NCBI GenBank assembly: GCA_944474755.1
Contig: OX104119.1
Location: 86,432,896-86,496,895, forward strand
DNA: 64,000 nucleotides
Origin: Limnoperna fortunei
Taxonomy: Eukaryota > Mollusca > Bivalvia > Mytilida > Modiolidae
Direction: 5' to 3'
The position numbers and the translations under genes were made by a program. The notes below the pieces were generated by a model. The model was not told the origin of the DNA and made no database searches. It worked only from the letters and a program-made list of their open reading frames with translations. Within the stretch, counting starts at the first letter, position 1; every line of letters begins with the position of its first letter. Below, piece after piece: positions 1-13,317 of the stretch.

Positions 1-3000
1 CAATCAGTATTAGACCTGTTTATGCGGTCAGTTGTTTGGTAATCAGTATTGGATCTGTTTAAATGGTCAGTTATATGGTACTCAGTATTAGACCTGTTTA
101 TATGGTCAGTTGTATTGTAATCAGTATTAGACCTGTTTATCTTGTCAGTTGTATTGTAATCAGTATTAGACAGGTTCATATGGTCAGTTGTATGGTAATC
201 AATATTAGACCTGTTTATATGGTTAGTTGTATGGTAATCAGTATTAGACCTGTTGATATGGTCAGTTGTATGGTAATCAGTATTAGACCTGTTTATGATC
301 CGTTGTATGGTAATCAGTATTAGACCTGTTTATATGGTTAGTTGTATGGTAATCAGTATTAGACCTGTTTACATGGTCAGTTGTTTGGTAATCAGTATTG
401 GACCTGTTTATCTTGTCAGTTGTATGGTAATCAGTATGAGACCTGTTTACATGGTCAGTTGTATTGTAATCAGTATTAGACAGGTTCATATGGTCAGTTG
501 TATGGTAATCAGTATTAGACCTGTTTATGTGGTCAGATGTATGGTAATCAGTATTAGACCTGTTTACATGGTCAGTTGTATGGTAATCAGTATTAGACTT
601 GTTTATATGTTCGTTGTATGGTAATCAGTATTATACTTGTTTATGAGGTCAGTTGTATGGTAATCAGTATTAGACCTGTTTATGAGGTCAGCTTTATGCT
701 AATCAGCATAAGACCTGTTTATATGATCAGTTGTATGGTAATCGGTATTAGACCTGTTCTTATGGTCAGTTGTATGGTAATCAGTATTAGACCTGTTTAT
801 GTGGTTAGTTGTATGGTAATCAGTATTAGACCTGTTTATGTGGTCAGTTGTATGGCAATCAGTATTAGACCTGTTTATGTGGTCAGTTGTATGGTAATCA
901 GTATTAAACCTGTTTATGTGGTCAGTTGTATGGTCATTAGTATTAGACCTGTTTACATGGTCAGTTGTAGGGTAATCAGTATTAGACCTGTTTACATGGT
1001 CAGTTGTTTGGTAATCAGTATTGGACCTGTTTATCTTGTCAGTTGTATGGTAATCAGTATTAGACCTGTTTACATGGTCAGTTGTATTGTAATCAGTATT
1101 AGACAGGTTCATATGGTCAGTTGTATGGTAATCAATATTAGACCTGTTTATATGGTTAGTTGTATGGTAATCAGTATTAGACCTGTTGATATGGTCAGTT
1201 GTATGGTAATCAGTATTAGACCTGTTTATGATCCGTTGTATGGTAATCAGTATTAGACCTGTTTATATGGTTAGTTGTTTGGTAATCAGTATTGGACCTG
1301 TTTATCTTCTCAGTTGTATGGTAATCAGTATGAGACCTGTTTACATGGTCAGTTGTATTGTAATCAGTATTAGACAGGTTCATATGGTCAGTTGTATGGT
1401 AATCAGTATTAGACCTGTTTATGTGGTCAGATGTATGGTAATCAGTATTAGACCTGTTTACATGGTCAGTTGTATGGTAATCAGTATAAGACATGTTTAT
1501 ATGTTCGTTGTATGGTAATCAGTATTATACTTGTTTATGAGGTCAGTTGTATGGTAATCAGTATTAGACCTGTTTATGAGGTCAGCTTTATGCTAATCAG
1601 CATAAGACCTGTTTATATGATCAGTTGTATGGTAATCGGTATTAGACCTGTTCTTATGGTCAGTTGTATGGTAATCAGTATACCTGTTTATATGATCAGT
1701 TGTATGGTAATCAGTATTAGACCTGTTTATATGGTCAGTTGCATTGTAATCCGTATTAGACCTGTTTATGTGTTTAGGTGTATGGTAATCAGTATTAGAC
1801 CCGTTTATATGATCAGTTGTATGGTAATCAGTATTAGACCTGTTTATATGGTCAGTTGTATGGTAATCAGTATTAGGCCTATTTATATGATCAGTTGTAT
1901 GGTAATCAGTATTGGACCTGTTTATATGGTCAGTTGTATGGTAATCAGTATTAGACCTGTTTATATGATCAGTTGTATGGTAATCAGTATTAGAACTGTT
2001 TATATGGTCAGTTGTATGGTAATCAGTATTAGACATGTTTACATGGTCAGTTGTATGGTAATCAGTATTAGACCTGTTTATATGGTCAGTTGTATGGTAA
2101 TCAGTATTAGACCTGTTTATGTGGTTAGTTGTATGGTAATCAGTATTAGACTTGTTTATATGGTCTGTTGTATGGTAATCAGTATTAGACTTGTTTATAT
2201 GGTTAGTTGTATGGTAATCAATATTAGATCTGTTTATGTGGTTAGTTGTATGGTAATCAGTATTGGACCTGTTTATATGGTCAGTTGTATGGTAATCAGT
2301 ATTAGACCTGTTTATATGATTAGTTGTATGGTAATCAGTATTTGACCTGTTTATATGGTCAGTTGTATGGTAATCAGTATTAGACCTGTTTATGTGGTTA
2401 GTTGTATGGTAATCAGTATTAGACCTGTTTATGTGGTCAGTTGTATGGCAATCAGTATTAGACCTGTTTATGTGGTCAGTTGTATGGTAATCAGTATTAA
2501 ACCTGTTTATGTGGTCAGTTGTATGGTCATTAGTAATAGACCTGTTTACATGGTCAGTTGTATGGTAATCAGTATTAGACCTGTTTACATGGTCAGTTGT
2601 ATGGTAATCAGTATTAGACCTGTTTATATGGTCAGATGTAAGGTAATCAGTATTAGACCTGCTTATATGGTCAGTTGTATGGTAATCAGTATGAGACCTG
2701 TTTACATGGTCAGTTGTATTGTAATCAGTATTAGACAGGTTCATATGGTCAGTTGTATGGTAATCAATATTAGACCTGTTTATATGGTTAGTTGTATGGT
2801 AATCAGTATTAGACCTGTTGATATGGTCAGTTATATGGTAATCAGTATTAGACCTGTTTATGATCTGTTGTATGGTAATCAGTATTAGACCTGTTTATAT
2901 GGTTAGTTGTATGGTAATCAGTATTAGACCTGTTTACATGGTCAGTTGTTTGGTAATCAGTATTGGACCTGTTTATCTTGTCAGTTGTATGGTAATCAGT

Positions 3001-6000
3001 ATGAGACCTGTTTACATGGTCAGTTGTATTGTAATCAGTATTAGACAGGTTCATATGGTCAGTTGTATGGTAATCAGTATTAGACCTGTTTATGTGGTCA
3101 GATGTATGGTAATCAGTATTAGACCTGTTTACATGGTCAGTTGTATGGTAATCAGTATTAGACATGTTTATATGTTCGTTGTATGGTAATCAGTATTATA
3201 CTTGTTTATGAGGTCAGTTGTATGGTAATCAGTATTAGACCTGTTTATGAGGTCAGCTTTATGCTAATCAGCATAAGACCTGTTTATATGATCAGTTGTA
3301 TGGTAATCGGTATTAGACCTGTTCTTATGGTCAGTTGTATGGTAATCAGTATTAGACCTGTTTATGTGGTTAGTTGTATGGTAATCAGTATTAGACCTGT
3401 TTATGTGGTTAGTTGTATGGTAATCAGTATTAGACCTGTTTATGTGGTCAGTTGTATGGCAATCAGTATTAGACCTGTTTATGTGGTCAGTTGTATGGTA
3501 ATCAGTATTAAACCTGTTTATGTGGTCAGTTGTATGGTCATTAGTATTAGACCTGTTTACATGGTCAGTTGTATGGTAATCAGTATTAGACCTGTTTACA
3601 TGGTCAGTTGTATTGTAATCAGTATTAGACAGGTTCATATGGTCAGTTGTATGGTAATCAATATTAGACCTGTTTATATGGTTAGTTGTATGGTAATCAG
3701 TATTAGACCTGTTGATATGGTCAGTTGTATGGTAATCAGTATTAGACCTGTTTATGATCTGTTGTATGGTAATCAGTATTAGACCTGTTTATATGGTTAG
3801 TTGTATGGTAATCAGTATTAGACCTGTTTACATGGTCAGTTGTTTGGTAATCAGTATTGGACCTGTTTATCTTGTCAGTTGTATGGTAATCAGTATGAGA
3901 CCTGTTTACATGGTCAGTTGTATTGTAATCAGTATTAGACAGGTTCATATGGTCAGTTGTATGGTAATCAGTATTAGACCTGTTTATGTGGTCAGATGTA
4001 TGGTAATCAGTATTAGACCTGTTTACATGGTCAGTTGTATGGTAATCAGTATTAGACATGTTTATATGTTCGTTGTATGGTAATCAGTATTATACTTGTT
4101 TATGAGGTCAGTTGTATGGTAATCAGTATTAGACCTGTTTATGAGGTCAGCTTTATGCTAATCAGCATAAGACCTGTTTATATGATCAGTTGTATGGTAA
4201 TCGGTATTAGACCTGTTCTTATGGTCAGTTGTATGGTAATCAGTATTAGACCTGTTTATGTGGTTAGTTGTATGGTAATCAGTATTAGACCTGTTTATGT
4301 GGTCAGTTGTATGGCAATCAGTATTAGACCTGTTTATGTGGTCAGTTGTATGGTAATCAGTATTAAACCTGTTTATGTGGTCAGTTGTATGGTCATTAGT
4401 ATTAGACCTGTTTACATGGTCAGTTGTATGGTAATCAGTATTAGACCTGTTTACATGGTCAGTTGTTTGGTAATCAGTATTGGACCTGTTTATCTTGTCA
4501 GTTGTATGGTAATCAGTATTAGACCTGTTTACATGGTCAGTTGTATTGTAATCAGTATTAGACCTGTTTACATGGTCAGTTGTTTGGTAATCAGTATTGG
4601 ACCTGTTTATCTTGTCAGTTGTATGGTAATCAGTATGAGACCTGTTTATATGGTTAGTTGTATTGTAATCAGTATTAGATCTGTTTATATGGTTAGTTGT
4701 ATGGTAATCAGTATTAGACCTGTTTACATGGTCAGTTGTTTGGTAATCAGTATTGGACCTGTTTATCTTGTCAGTTGTATGGTAATCAGTATGAGACCTG
4801 TTTACATGGTCAGTTGTATTGTAATCAGTATTAGACAGGTTCATATGGTCAGTTGTATGGTAATCAGTATTAGACCTGTTTATGTGGTCAGATGTATGGT
4901 AATCAGTATTAGACCTGTTTACATGGTCAGTTGTATGGTAATCAGTATAAGACATGTTTATATGTTCGTTGTATGGTAATCAGTATTATACTTGTTTATG
5001 AGGTCAGTTGTATGGTAATCAGTATTAGACCTGTTTATGAGGTCAGCTTTATGATAATCAGCATAAGACCTGTTTATATGATCAGTTGTATGGTAATCGG
5101 TATTAGACCTGTTCTTATGGTCAGTTGTATGGTAATCAGTATTAGACCTGTTTATATGATCAGTTGTATGGTAATCAGTATTAGACCTGTTTATATGGTC
5201 AGTTGCATTGTAATCCGTATTAGACCTGTTTATGTGTTTAGGTGTATGGTAATCAGTATTAGGCCTATTTATATGATCAGTTGTATGGTAATCAGTATTG
5301 GACCTGTTTATATGGTCAGTTGTATGGTAATCAGTATTAGACCTGTTTATATGATCAGTTGTATGGTAATCAGTATTAGAACTGTTTATATGGTCAGTTG
5401 TATGGTAATCAGTATTAGACATGTTTACATGGTCAGTTGTATGGTAATCAGTATTATAACCTGTTTATGTTGTCAGTTGTATGGTATTCAGTATTAGACC
5501 TGTTTATGTTGTCGGTTGCATGGTATTCAGTATTAGACCTGTTTATGTTGTCGGTTTTATGGTAATCAGTATTAGACCTGTTTATGTTGTCAGTTGTATG
5601 GTATTCAGTATTAGACCTGTTTATGTTGTCGGTTGTATGGTATTCAGTATTAGACCTGTTTATGTTGTCGGTTGTATGGTAATTAGTATTAGACCTGTTT
5701 ATGTTGTCAGTTGTATGGTATTCAGTATTAGACCTGTTTATGTTGTCGGTTGTATGGTAATCAGTATTAAAACTGTTTATGTTGTCGGTTGTATGGTAAT
5801 CAGTATTAGACCTGTTTATGTTGTCAGGTGTATGGTATTCAGTATTAGACCTGTTTATGTTGTCAGTTGTATGGTAATCAGTATTAGACCTGTTTATGTT
5901 GTCAGTTGTATGGTAATCAGTATTAGACCTGTTAATGTTGTCAGTTGTATGTTAATCAGTATTAGACCTGTTTATGTTGTCAGTTGTATGGTAATCAGTA

Positions 6001-6371
6001 TTAGACCTGTTTATGTTGTCAGTTGTATAGTAATCAGTATTAGACCTGTTTATGTTGTCAGTTGTATGGTATTCAGTATTAGACCTGTTTATGTTGTCAG
6101 TTGTATGGTAATCAGTATTAGACCTGTTTATGTTGTCAGTTGTATGGTAATCAGTATTAGACCTGTTTATGTTGTCAGTTGTATAGTAATCAGTATTAGA
6201 CCTGTTTATGTTGTCAGTTGTATGGTAATCAGTATTAGACCTGTTTATGTTGTCAGTTGTATGGTAATCAGTATTAGACCTGTTTATGTTGTCAGTTGTA
6301 TGGTATTCAGTATTAGACCTGTTTATGTTGTCAGTTGTATGTTAATCAGTATTAGACCTGTTAATAATAGG
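1..6371. repeat. 39-bp satellite array with an ~894-bp higher-order repeat
   Basis: Head-to-tail copies of a 39-bp monomer whose core reads GTAATCAGTATTAGACCTGT, followed by TTATATGGTCAGTTGTATG. Monomer variants recur in a fixed order. The shortened junction TTTATGATC starts at about 292, 1225, 2857 and 3751, and the variant TATGAGGTCAGC at about 681, 1575, 3246, 4140 and 5036, so the common spacing is 894-896 bp (23 monomers minus 3 bp). Other spacings (933, 1632, 1671) mark added or lost monomers. From about 5451 the pattern changes to a more uniform sub-array with TATGTTGTCAGTTG and no long period. Because 39 is a multiple of 3 and the monomer has stop-free frames on both strands, long open frames (up to 383 codons) appear throughout; they are not genes. 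The array runs off the left edge. Confidence 0.97.
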
Positions 6372-6811
6372 TTCTTACATGTTTCTTGGAAAGACTGAGT
6401 TATCTTCCTTGAAAGATACAAATTGTACATCTGTTTGTGAGTGGAGCTCAGCAGAACGACAATAATAAAACCCTCAAAAAAAATATTTCTATCATGAGTG
6501 GAAGATCACCTGAGCTATCACAGTTCTTGTTTCAGGTGTTTTGATTGGATTGTGTAGCATGATCAGATGAGTCACGTCTCACGAACACACCTCGCTTCAC
6601 AAATATCATAGAAGCTAGTGACATAATATCACAGGACACATTTTATTTATTTTATACATACATAAAACATTTCACTCCAACACATGTCCTCTATAAAGTC
6701 ACTTAAAAGATATATTTTACATTACACATATCTCAAGGACACATGTCATCTCGCACAAACATTTAATTCTGGCACATTCCACATGTCACCTCATAGACAC
6801 ATGTCACATGA
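6372..6811. other. Spacer between two satellites
   Basis: No gene recognised. The left part is ordinary AT-rich DNA. From about 6540 the motif ACATGTCA and close variants recur loosely, which looks like a degenerate lead-in to the 82-bp array that follows. Confidence 0.6.
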
Positions 6812-7778
6812 AGTAATCTCACATGACATCACATCTCACAATGAGATATCATCCTACAGGGACAGGTATCACTTATCACAGTCTTTTACATGTAGTAATC
6901 TCACATGACATCACATCTCACAATGAGATATCATCCTACAGGGACAGGTATCACTTATCACAGTCTTTTACATGTAGTAATCTCACATGACATCACATCT
7001 CACAATGAGATATCATCCTACAGGGACAGGTATCACTTATCACAGTCTTTTACATGTAGTAATCTCACATGACATCACATCTCACAATGAGATATCATCC
7101 TACAGGGACAGGTATCACTTATCACAGTCTTTTACATGTAGTAATCTCACATGACATCACATCTCACAATGTCATCCTACAGGGACAGGTATCACTTATC
7201 AGTCTTTTACATGTAGTAATCTCACATGACATCACATCTCACAATGAGATATCATCCTACAGGGACAGGTATCACTTATCACAGTCTTTTACATGTAGTA
7301 ATCTCACATGACATCACATCTCACAATGAGATATCATCCTACAGGGACAGGTATCACTTATCACAGTCTTTTACATGTAGTAATCTCACATGACATCACA
7401 TCTCACAATGTCATCCTACAGGGACAGGTATCACTTATCACAGTCTTTTACATGTAGTAATCTCACATGACATCACATCTCACAATGAGATATCATCCTA
7501 CATGGACAGGTATCACTTATCACAGTCTTTTACATGTAGTAATCTCACATGACATCACATCTCACAATGAGATATCATCCTACAGGGACAGGTATCACTT
7601 ATCACAGTCTTTTACATGTAGTAATCTCACATGACATCACATCTCACAATGAGATATCATCCTACAGGGACAGGTATCACTTATCACAGTCTTTTACATG
7701 TAGTAATCTCACATGACATCACATCTAACAATGAGATATCATCCTACAGGGACAGGTATCACTTATCACAGTCTTTTG
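6812..7778. repeat. 82-bp tandem repeat, about 12 copies
   Basis: The unit runs from AGTAATCTCACATGACATCA through GAGATATCATCCTACAGGGA to CACAGTCTTTTACATGT. Spacing between identical points is 82 bp (for example 6841, 6923, 7005). Copies are almost identical. At least two lack 5 bp (ending CACAATGTCATCC, near 7170 and 7407) and one lacks 3 bp near 7200. Frames open here for up to about 80 codons come from the repeat and are not called as genes. Confidence 0.95.
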
Positions 7779-8485
7779 AAAAACATAACTGAAAATCCAC
7801 TTTTGTGAATAAGTAACCAATTACTTTAATCATTTCATGTACACATTTTATTTAAAGTAAATCATTTATCACATTGATTATAAAAGAATACAAAATAATT
7901 GACATCATTTTTATTTCATAATTATTTATATTACATGGCATCACTAATACACAGACAGTAAAAATACATGGTGTTATAATGAAGACAGTGAATATGATAA
8001 CAAATTTTTAAATTGTTGACTTGTCATTTTAATCAAAATATACATTAAATTGTTTACATTCAAGGAGAAGTCCTACACTGATCAATCTAGTTAGACCTGT
8101 TTATGTAAAGACCATTTAACAGAGTAATTATATTGATTACAAAAGAGTACACAGAAATTGACATGACCTTTATTTAGTAACTATTTATATAACATGTCTA
8201 ATTATAAATATTTAGGTCAGTAGGTCAAGAATTGAAAACATGTCATGTCAGCTTTCATATTATATTTGACATTTATTCAACAGTTCATTAGACAGAATAT
8301 TATCTTTCACTAATTCTTTACATATTCACAATATTTGATTTTTTAGTTCACATTACATGTAGTAATTTAATAAATTGATACACATTGTTTACATCCAGTG
8401 ATCAATAACAACAGATAAGTCAGACATATGTAAACTACATGATCACTTCCTGGTGTCAATCAGAATATATTGTAATGTAGATTAT
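7779..8485. other. AT-rich stretch, likely 3' UTR and flank of the minus-strand TRIM-like gene
   Basis: No coding exon seen. It lies directly downstream of the stop codon of the minus-strand gene ending at 8486 and has two minus-strand AATAAA signals. The string TTAGACCTGTTTATGT at 8091-8106 matches the 39-bp satellite core by itself, which may be chance or a stray monomer fragment. Confidence 0.5.
8272..8277 (-). promoter_or_regulatory. Candidate polyadenylation signal AATAAA
   Basis: The plus strand reads TTTATT, giving AATAAA on the minus strand about 210 nt past the stop codon at 8486. A second AATAAA is at 8169-8174. Position fits a 3' UTR, but such hexamers are common in AT-rich DNA. 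Confidence 0.35.
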
Positions 8486-9356
8486 TTATACTTTCTTATA
8501 AACATAAACATTGTCATGACAACCAATAACAACAGATTTAGACAGTGAATTATAACATATGTATGGATTCTCATACAGAACAGATGATGATGGTATCTGT
8601 GTAATAATAACCTGACTCTGTTTACCATCAGGACTAATCCTGAGTACATTGTTAGACACATCACATATAACAAGTACATGTCCTTCATCATCTGTTGTAA
8701 TTCCCAGTGTTCCACTCATGTTAGGATCAGTAAATGTAAACAAAGTGTTCCCCACTGTATCAATACAGTACAACTTAACATAGTCAGTACAGTAGATACG
8801 TCCTGCCTCACCACCACAGATATACCCAGGTATTACACCCACTGGTATTGTACGTGTTACCTTCAATGACATGTTCATTACCTTTATTGTTCTATCATCA
8901 CAGCCTACAAACAGCTGGTTATCTCTGTACATGATACTCCAACACACCACCTTTACATCAGTACGTTGTATAACTTGTCTCTGTCTGACATCTACTATCA
9001 CTACAGTAGTATATAATTTAACAGCTACAGTGTTGTTGTCTACTACAGCTATACGCCATGGTCCACCAGGTAATGGAATGGTATGTTGTTGTTGTCCTGT
9101 TATATCACATGTTACTAATTGTTTACCATCAAGATCAGCTATAACTAACACATCATCATGTAACACCTTTATATCACTGATGTACTTTACATTGACCTTG
9201 AAGTTATAATCCAGTGAATACACGTCCTGTACATGTTGTACAATGTGATATTTAGTAGCTGTTGATTTCCTGTGTTGATTGTTACAGTACTGACACATAG
9301 ATCTCTGACAGCCATGACACCAGTATACAGATGGTTCCTTGTCACAGACATGACAC
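8486..9356 (-). CDS. TRIM-like protein, last exon: B-box zinc finger plus NHL-type beta-propeller
   Basis: The exon opens at a clear acceptor (CTTTACAG, AG at 9358-9357) and its first base completes a codon (phase 2). The first residues form a B-box-like zinc site: CHVCD, then YWCHGCQRSMCQYC and NNQHRK. A propeller of about 250 residues follows, built of short beta-rich repeats such as ISDIKVLHDDVLVIADLDG and GITTDDEGHVLVICD, with NNVLRISPDGK near the end as in TRIM-NHL proteins. It stops at TAA 8488-8486. There is no room for the usual TRIM coiled coil between B-box and propeller. Family knowledge suggests a ubiquitin-ligase or ligand-binding scaffold, but no RING is visible. The 5' exons must lie above 9364 and perhaps beyond the 31-bp satellite. 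The ATG at 9298 lies inside the B-box, so it is not the natural start. Confidence 0.8.
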
Positions 9357-10169
9357 CTGTAAAGGATTTATATAAATGTAATATCATAATTCTGACATAA
9401 AAAAACAATTGAACTTTATATTATATAAAGTAAACAAAACACCATGTTGTGTGCCTCTCCATTTAAATAGGTCAAAGGATGACCTCAAATCAGCATTAAT
9501 TCATGTAGATATAATATCATAATGATTCAAGCTATAATTGTATATAATTATATAAAGTAAACATAATAAAATATTAAATAGTCACAATGTCTGTATTTAA
9601 ATAGGTCACACGATGACAACTTGAATGCTTTAAAGTTGTGTGGTACATGTATTAACAATAAAAGTGTACAATGAAATAGACATTTAATGTAACATATTTA
9701 GTTCCATGTGTCGATAGCCTGACACAAAGATGACTTTATGATAAATATCAATAATAAACACTATACTAACTTGAATAATTAAATCTTTAAAACTTGTGGT
9801 GTCATACAAATGTACAAAATCTTCCTCGGGGTGCAGTGGGGACTTATGACCAATGAAGAAGTAATGTTCTTACAGCTAGGGATCACATTAACACAATTAG
9901 CAGTTGCGATCCTTAAAGGGGGTCACATGGACAGGTTTAATATACAAATCAGTCCGCGTGACCCCTGTAAGGTACCTACCTGTTTATCTGACCCACTCAC
10001 CCCCATGAAAATTTTTTATCTGTAAATTTTTGCTTGTTATGTCTGTTTTAAAGCTGTATGTCCTTGACATAAACAAATAAATGTTTATTTGTGTTTAATC
10101 TGTTGGTCTTAAAATAAGAATGACGAAAAAACTAAAAGGGTAAAATGAGTATTCTTTAAAAAGCATGAC
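9357..10169. other. AT-rich intron or flank upstream of the TRIM-like last exon
   Basis: No second exon of the TRIM-like gene (RING or another B-box) could be found on the minus strand. A 71-codon plus-strand frame at 9810-10025 shows no domain, splice logic or composition in its favour and is not called. Confidence 0.5.
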
Positions 10170-13100
10170 TAACAGTTGTCATAAGGGGGGCAATTGTCTG
10201 GGGGCAGTTGTCATAAGGGGGCAATTGTCTGGTGGGCAGCTGTCATAAGTGGCAATTGTCTGTAGGGGAGTTGTCATAAGGGGCAATTGTCCAAGGACAG
10301 TTTTCATAAGGGGGCAATTGTCTATGGATGAATTGATTGTCCAATTGGGAGTGGTCATAAGGGGTAAATTGTCTGGGGGCAGCTGTCATAATGGGACAAT
10401 TATCTAGAGGTCCGTTGTCCATGGGTGTGTTGTTTTAAGATGTTACATTACTAGGGGTAAATTGTCCGTGGGGGCAGTTGTCTTAAGGGGTAAATAATCC
10501 GGAGGCAGTTGTCATAAGGAGTAAATTGTCCATGGAGGCAGTTGTCTAAAGGGGTAAATTGTCCCAAGGCAGTTGTCATAAGGGGTAAATTGTCTGGGGG
10601 CAGTTGTCATGAGGCAATTGTCTGTAGGGGAGTTGTCATAAGGGGCAATTGCCCAAGGACAGTTTTCATAAGGGGCAATTGTCTGAGGGGGCAGTGTCAT
10701 CAGGGGGCAATTGTCTATGGATGAATTGTCTTAGGGGGCAATTGTCCAATTGGGAGTTGTCATATGGGGTAAATTGGGGGGGGGGGGGGGTTTGTGTTGG
10801 GGCAGTTGTCATAAGGGGGCAATTATCCAGGGGGTCAGTTGTCATAGGGCAGCTGTCATAAGGGGGCAATTGTCCATGTGTGAATTGTCATAGGGGGCAA
10901 TTGTCCATGGGGGAGTTGTCATAAGGGGTTACATTGTATCGAGAAGTGTCATAAAGGGGAAAATGTCCATGGGGCAGTTGTCTTTAGGGGTAAATAGTCC
11001 AGAGGCAGTTGTCATAAGGAGTAAATTGTCCATGGGGGAGTTGTCTAAAGGGGTAAATTGTCCTGAGGCAGTTGTCATTAGAGGTAAATTGTCTGGGGGC
11101 AGTTGTCATAAGGATTGTCATAAGGTAGTTGTCACAAGGGATAAATTTTCCAGAGGCAGTTGTCATAAGGGGTAAATTATTTGGGGACAGTTGTCATAAG
11201 GAGTAATTGTCAAGGGTCAGTTGTTATAAGGGGTAAATTGTGCAGAGGTAGTTGTCATAAGGGGTAAATTGTGCATGGGGCACTTGTCATAAGGGGTAAA
11301 TTATTTGGGGGCAGTTGTCTTAAGGGGTAAATTGTCAAGGGTCAGTTGTCATAAGGAGTAAATTGTCTAGGGGCAGTTGTCATAAGGGGTAAATTGTCAA
11401 GGATCAGTTGTCATAAGGAGTAAATTGTCTAGGGGCAGTTGTCACAAGGGGTAAATTGTCAAGGGTCAGTTGTCATAAGGAGTAAATTGTCTAGGGGCAG
11501 TTGTCAAAAGGGGTAAATTGTCCACGGGCAGTTGTCATAAAGGGTAAATTGTCTAGGGGCAGTTGTCATAAGAGGTAAATTGTCCACGGGCAGTTGTCAT
11601 AAGGGGTAAATTGTCAAGGGTCAATTGTCATAAGGGGAAAATTGTCCACGGGCAGTTGTCGTAGGGGTAAATTTTCAAGGGTCATTTCTTATAAGGGGTA
11701 AATTGTCCAGAGGCAGTTGTCATAAGGGGTAAATTGTCAAGGGTCAGTTGTCATAAGAGGTAAATTGTCAAGGGTCAGTTGTCATAAGGGGTAAATTGTC
11801 TAGGGGCAATTGTCATAAGTGTTAATTGTCCACGGGCAGTTGTCATAAGGGGTAAATTGTCTGGGGGCAGTTGTCATAAGGAGTAAATTGTCAAGAGTCA
11901 GTTGTCATAAGGAGTAAATTGTCTAGGGGCAGTTGTCATAAGGGGTAAATTGTCAAGGATCAGTTGTCATAAGGAGTAAAATGTCTAGGGGCAGTTGTCA
12001 AAAGGGGTAAATTGTCTAGGGGCAATTGTCATAAGTGTTAATTGTCAACGGGCAGTTGTCATAAGGGGTAAATTGTCTGGGGGCAGTTGTCATAAGGAGT
12101 AAATTGTCAAGAGTCAGTTGTCATAAGGGGTAAATTGTCTAGGGGCACTTGTCATAAGGGGTAAATTGTCTAGGGGCACTTGTCATAAGGGGTAAATTGT
12201 CTAGGGGCACTTGTCATAAGGGGTAAATTATTTGGGGGCAGTTGTCTTAAGGGGTAAATTGTCAAAGGTCAGTTGTCATAAGGAGTAAATTGTCTAGGGG
12301 CAGTTGTCATAAGGGGTAAATTGTCTAGGGTCAGTTGTCATAAGGAGTAAATTATTTGGGGGCAGTTGTCTTAAGGGGTAAATTGTCAAGGGTCAGTTGT
12401 CATAAGGAGTAAATTGTCTAGGGGCAGTTGTCATAAGGGGTAAATTGTCTAGGTTCAGTTGTCATAAGGAGTAAATTGTCTAGGGGCAGTTGTCATAAGG
12501 GGTAAATTGTCAAGGGTCAGTTGTCATAAGGAGTAAATTGTCTAGGGGCAGTTGTCATAAGGGGTAAATTGTCAAGGGTCAGTTGTCATAAGGAGTAAAT
12601 TGTCTAGGGGCAGTTGTCTTAAGGGGTAAATTGTCCACGGGCAGTTGTCATAAGGGGTAAATTGTCTAGGGGCAGTTGTCATAAGAGGTAAATTGTCCAT
12701 GGGCAGTTGTCATAAGGGGTAAATTGTCAAGGGTCAATTGTCATAAGGGGAAAATTGTCCACGGGCAGTTGTCGTAGGGGTAAATTGTCAAGGGTCTTTT
12801 CTTATAAGGGGTAAATTGTCCAGAGGCAGTTCTCATAAGGGGTAAATTGTCAAGGGTCAGTTGTCATAAGAGGTAAATTGTCAAGGGTCAGTTGTCATAA
12901 GGGGTAAATTGTCTAGGGGCAATTGTCATAAGTGTTAATTGTCCACGGGCAGTTGTCATAAGGGGTAAATTGTCTGGGGGCAGTTGTCATGAGGAGGCAA
13001 TTGTCTGTAGGGGAGTTGTCATAAGGGGCAATTGCCCAAGGACAGTTTTCATAAGGGGCAATTGTCTGAGGGGGCAGTGTCATCAGGGGGCAATTGTCTA

Positions 13101-13317
13101 TGGATGAATTGTCTTTGGGGGCAATTGTCCAATTGGGAGTTGTCATATGGGGTAAATTGGGGGGGGGGGGGTTTGTGTTGGGGCAGTTGTCATAAGGGGG
13201 CAATTATCCAGGGGGTCAGTTGTCATAGGGCAGCTGTCATAAGGGGGCAATTGTCCATGTGTGAATTGTCATAGGGGGCAATTGTCCATGGGGGAGTTGT
13301 CATAAGGGGTTACATTG

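Noticed and set aside
63..6398. Long open frames on both strands (up to 383 codons) with 13-residue repeats such as MVISIRPVYMVSC
   Set aside because: They follow from a stop-free 39-bp (13-codon) satellite monomer, occur on both strands at once, and change frame with monomer indels.
8482..9408. Other frames at the TRIM-like exon (77, 112 and 73 codons)
   Set aside because: Shadows of the minus-strand B-box/propeller frame; none has domain features.
9810..10025. 71-codon plus-strand frame
   Set aside because: No homology recognised, no splice or regulatory support; length is within chance for this composition.
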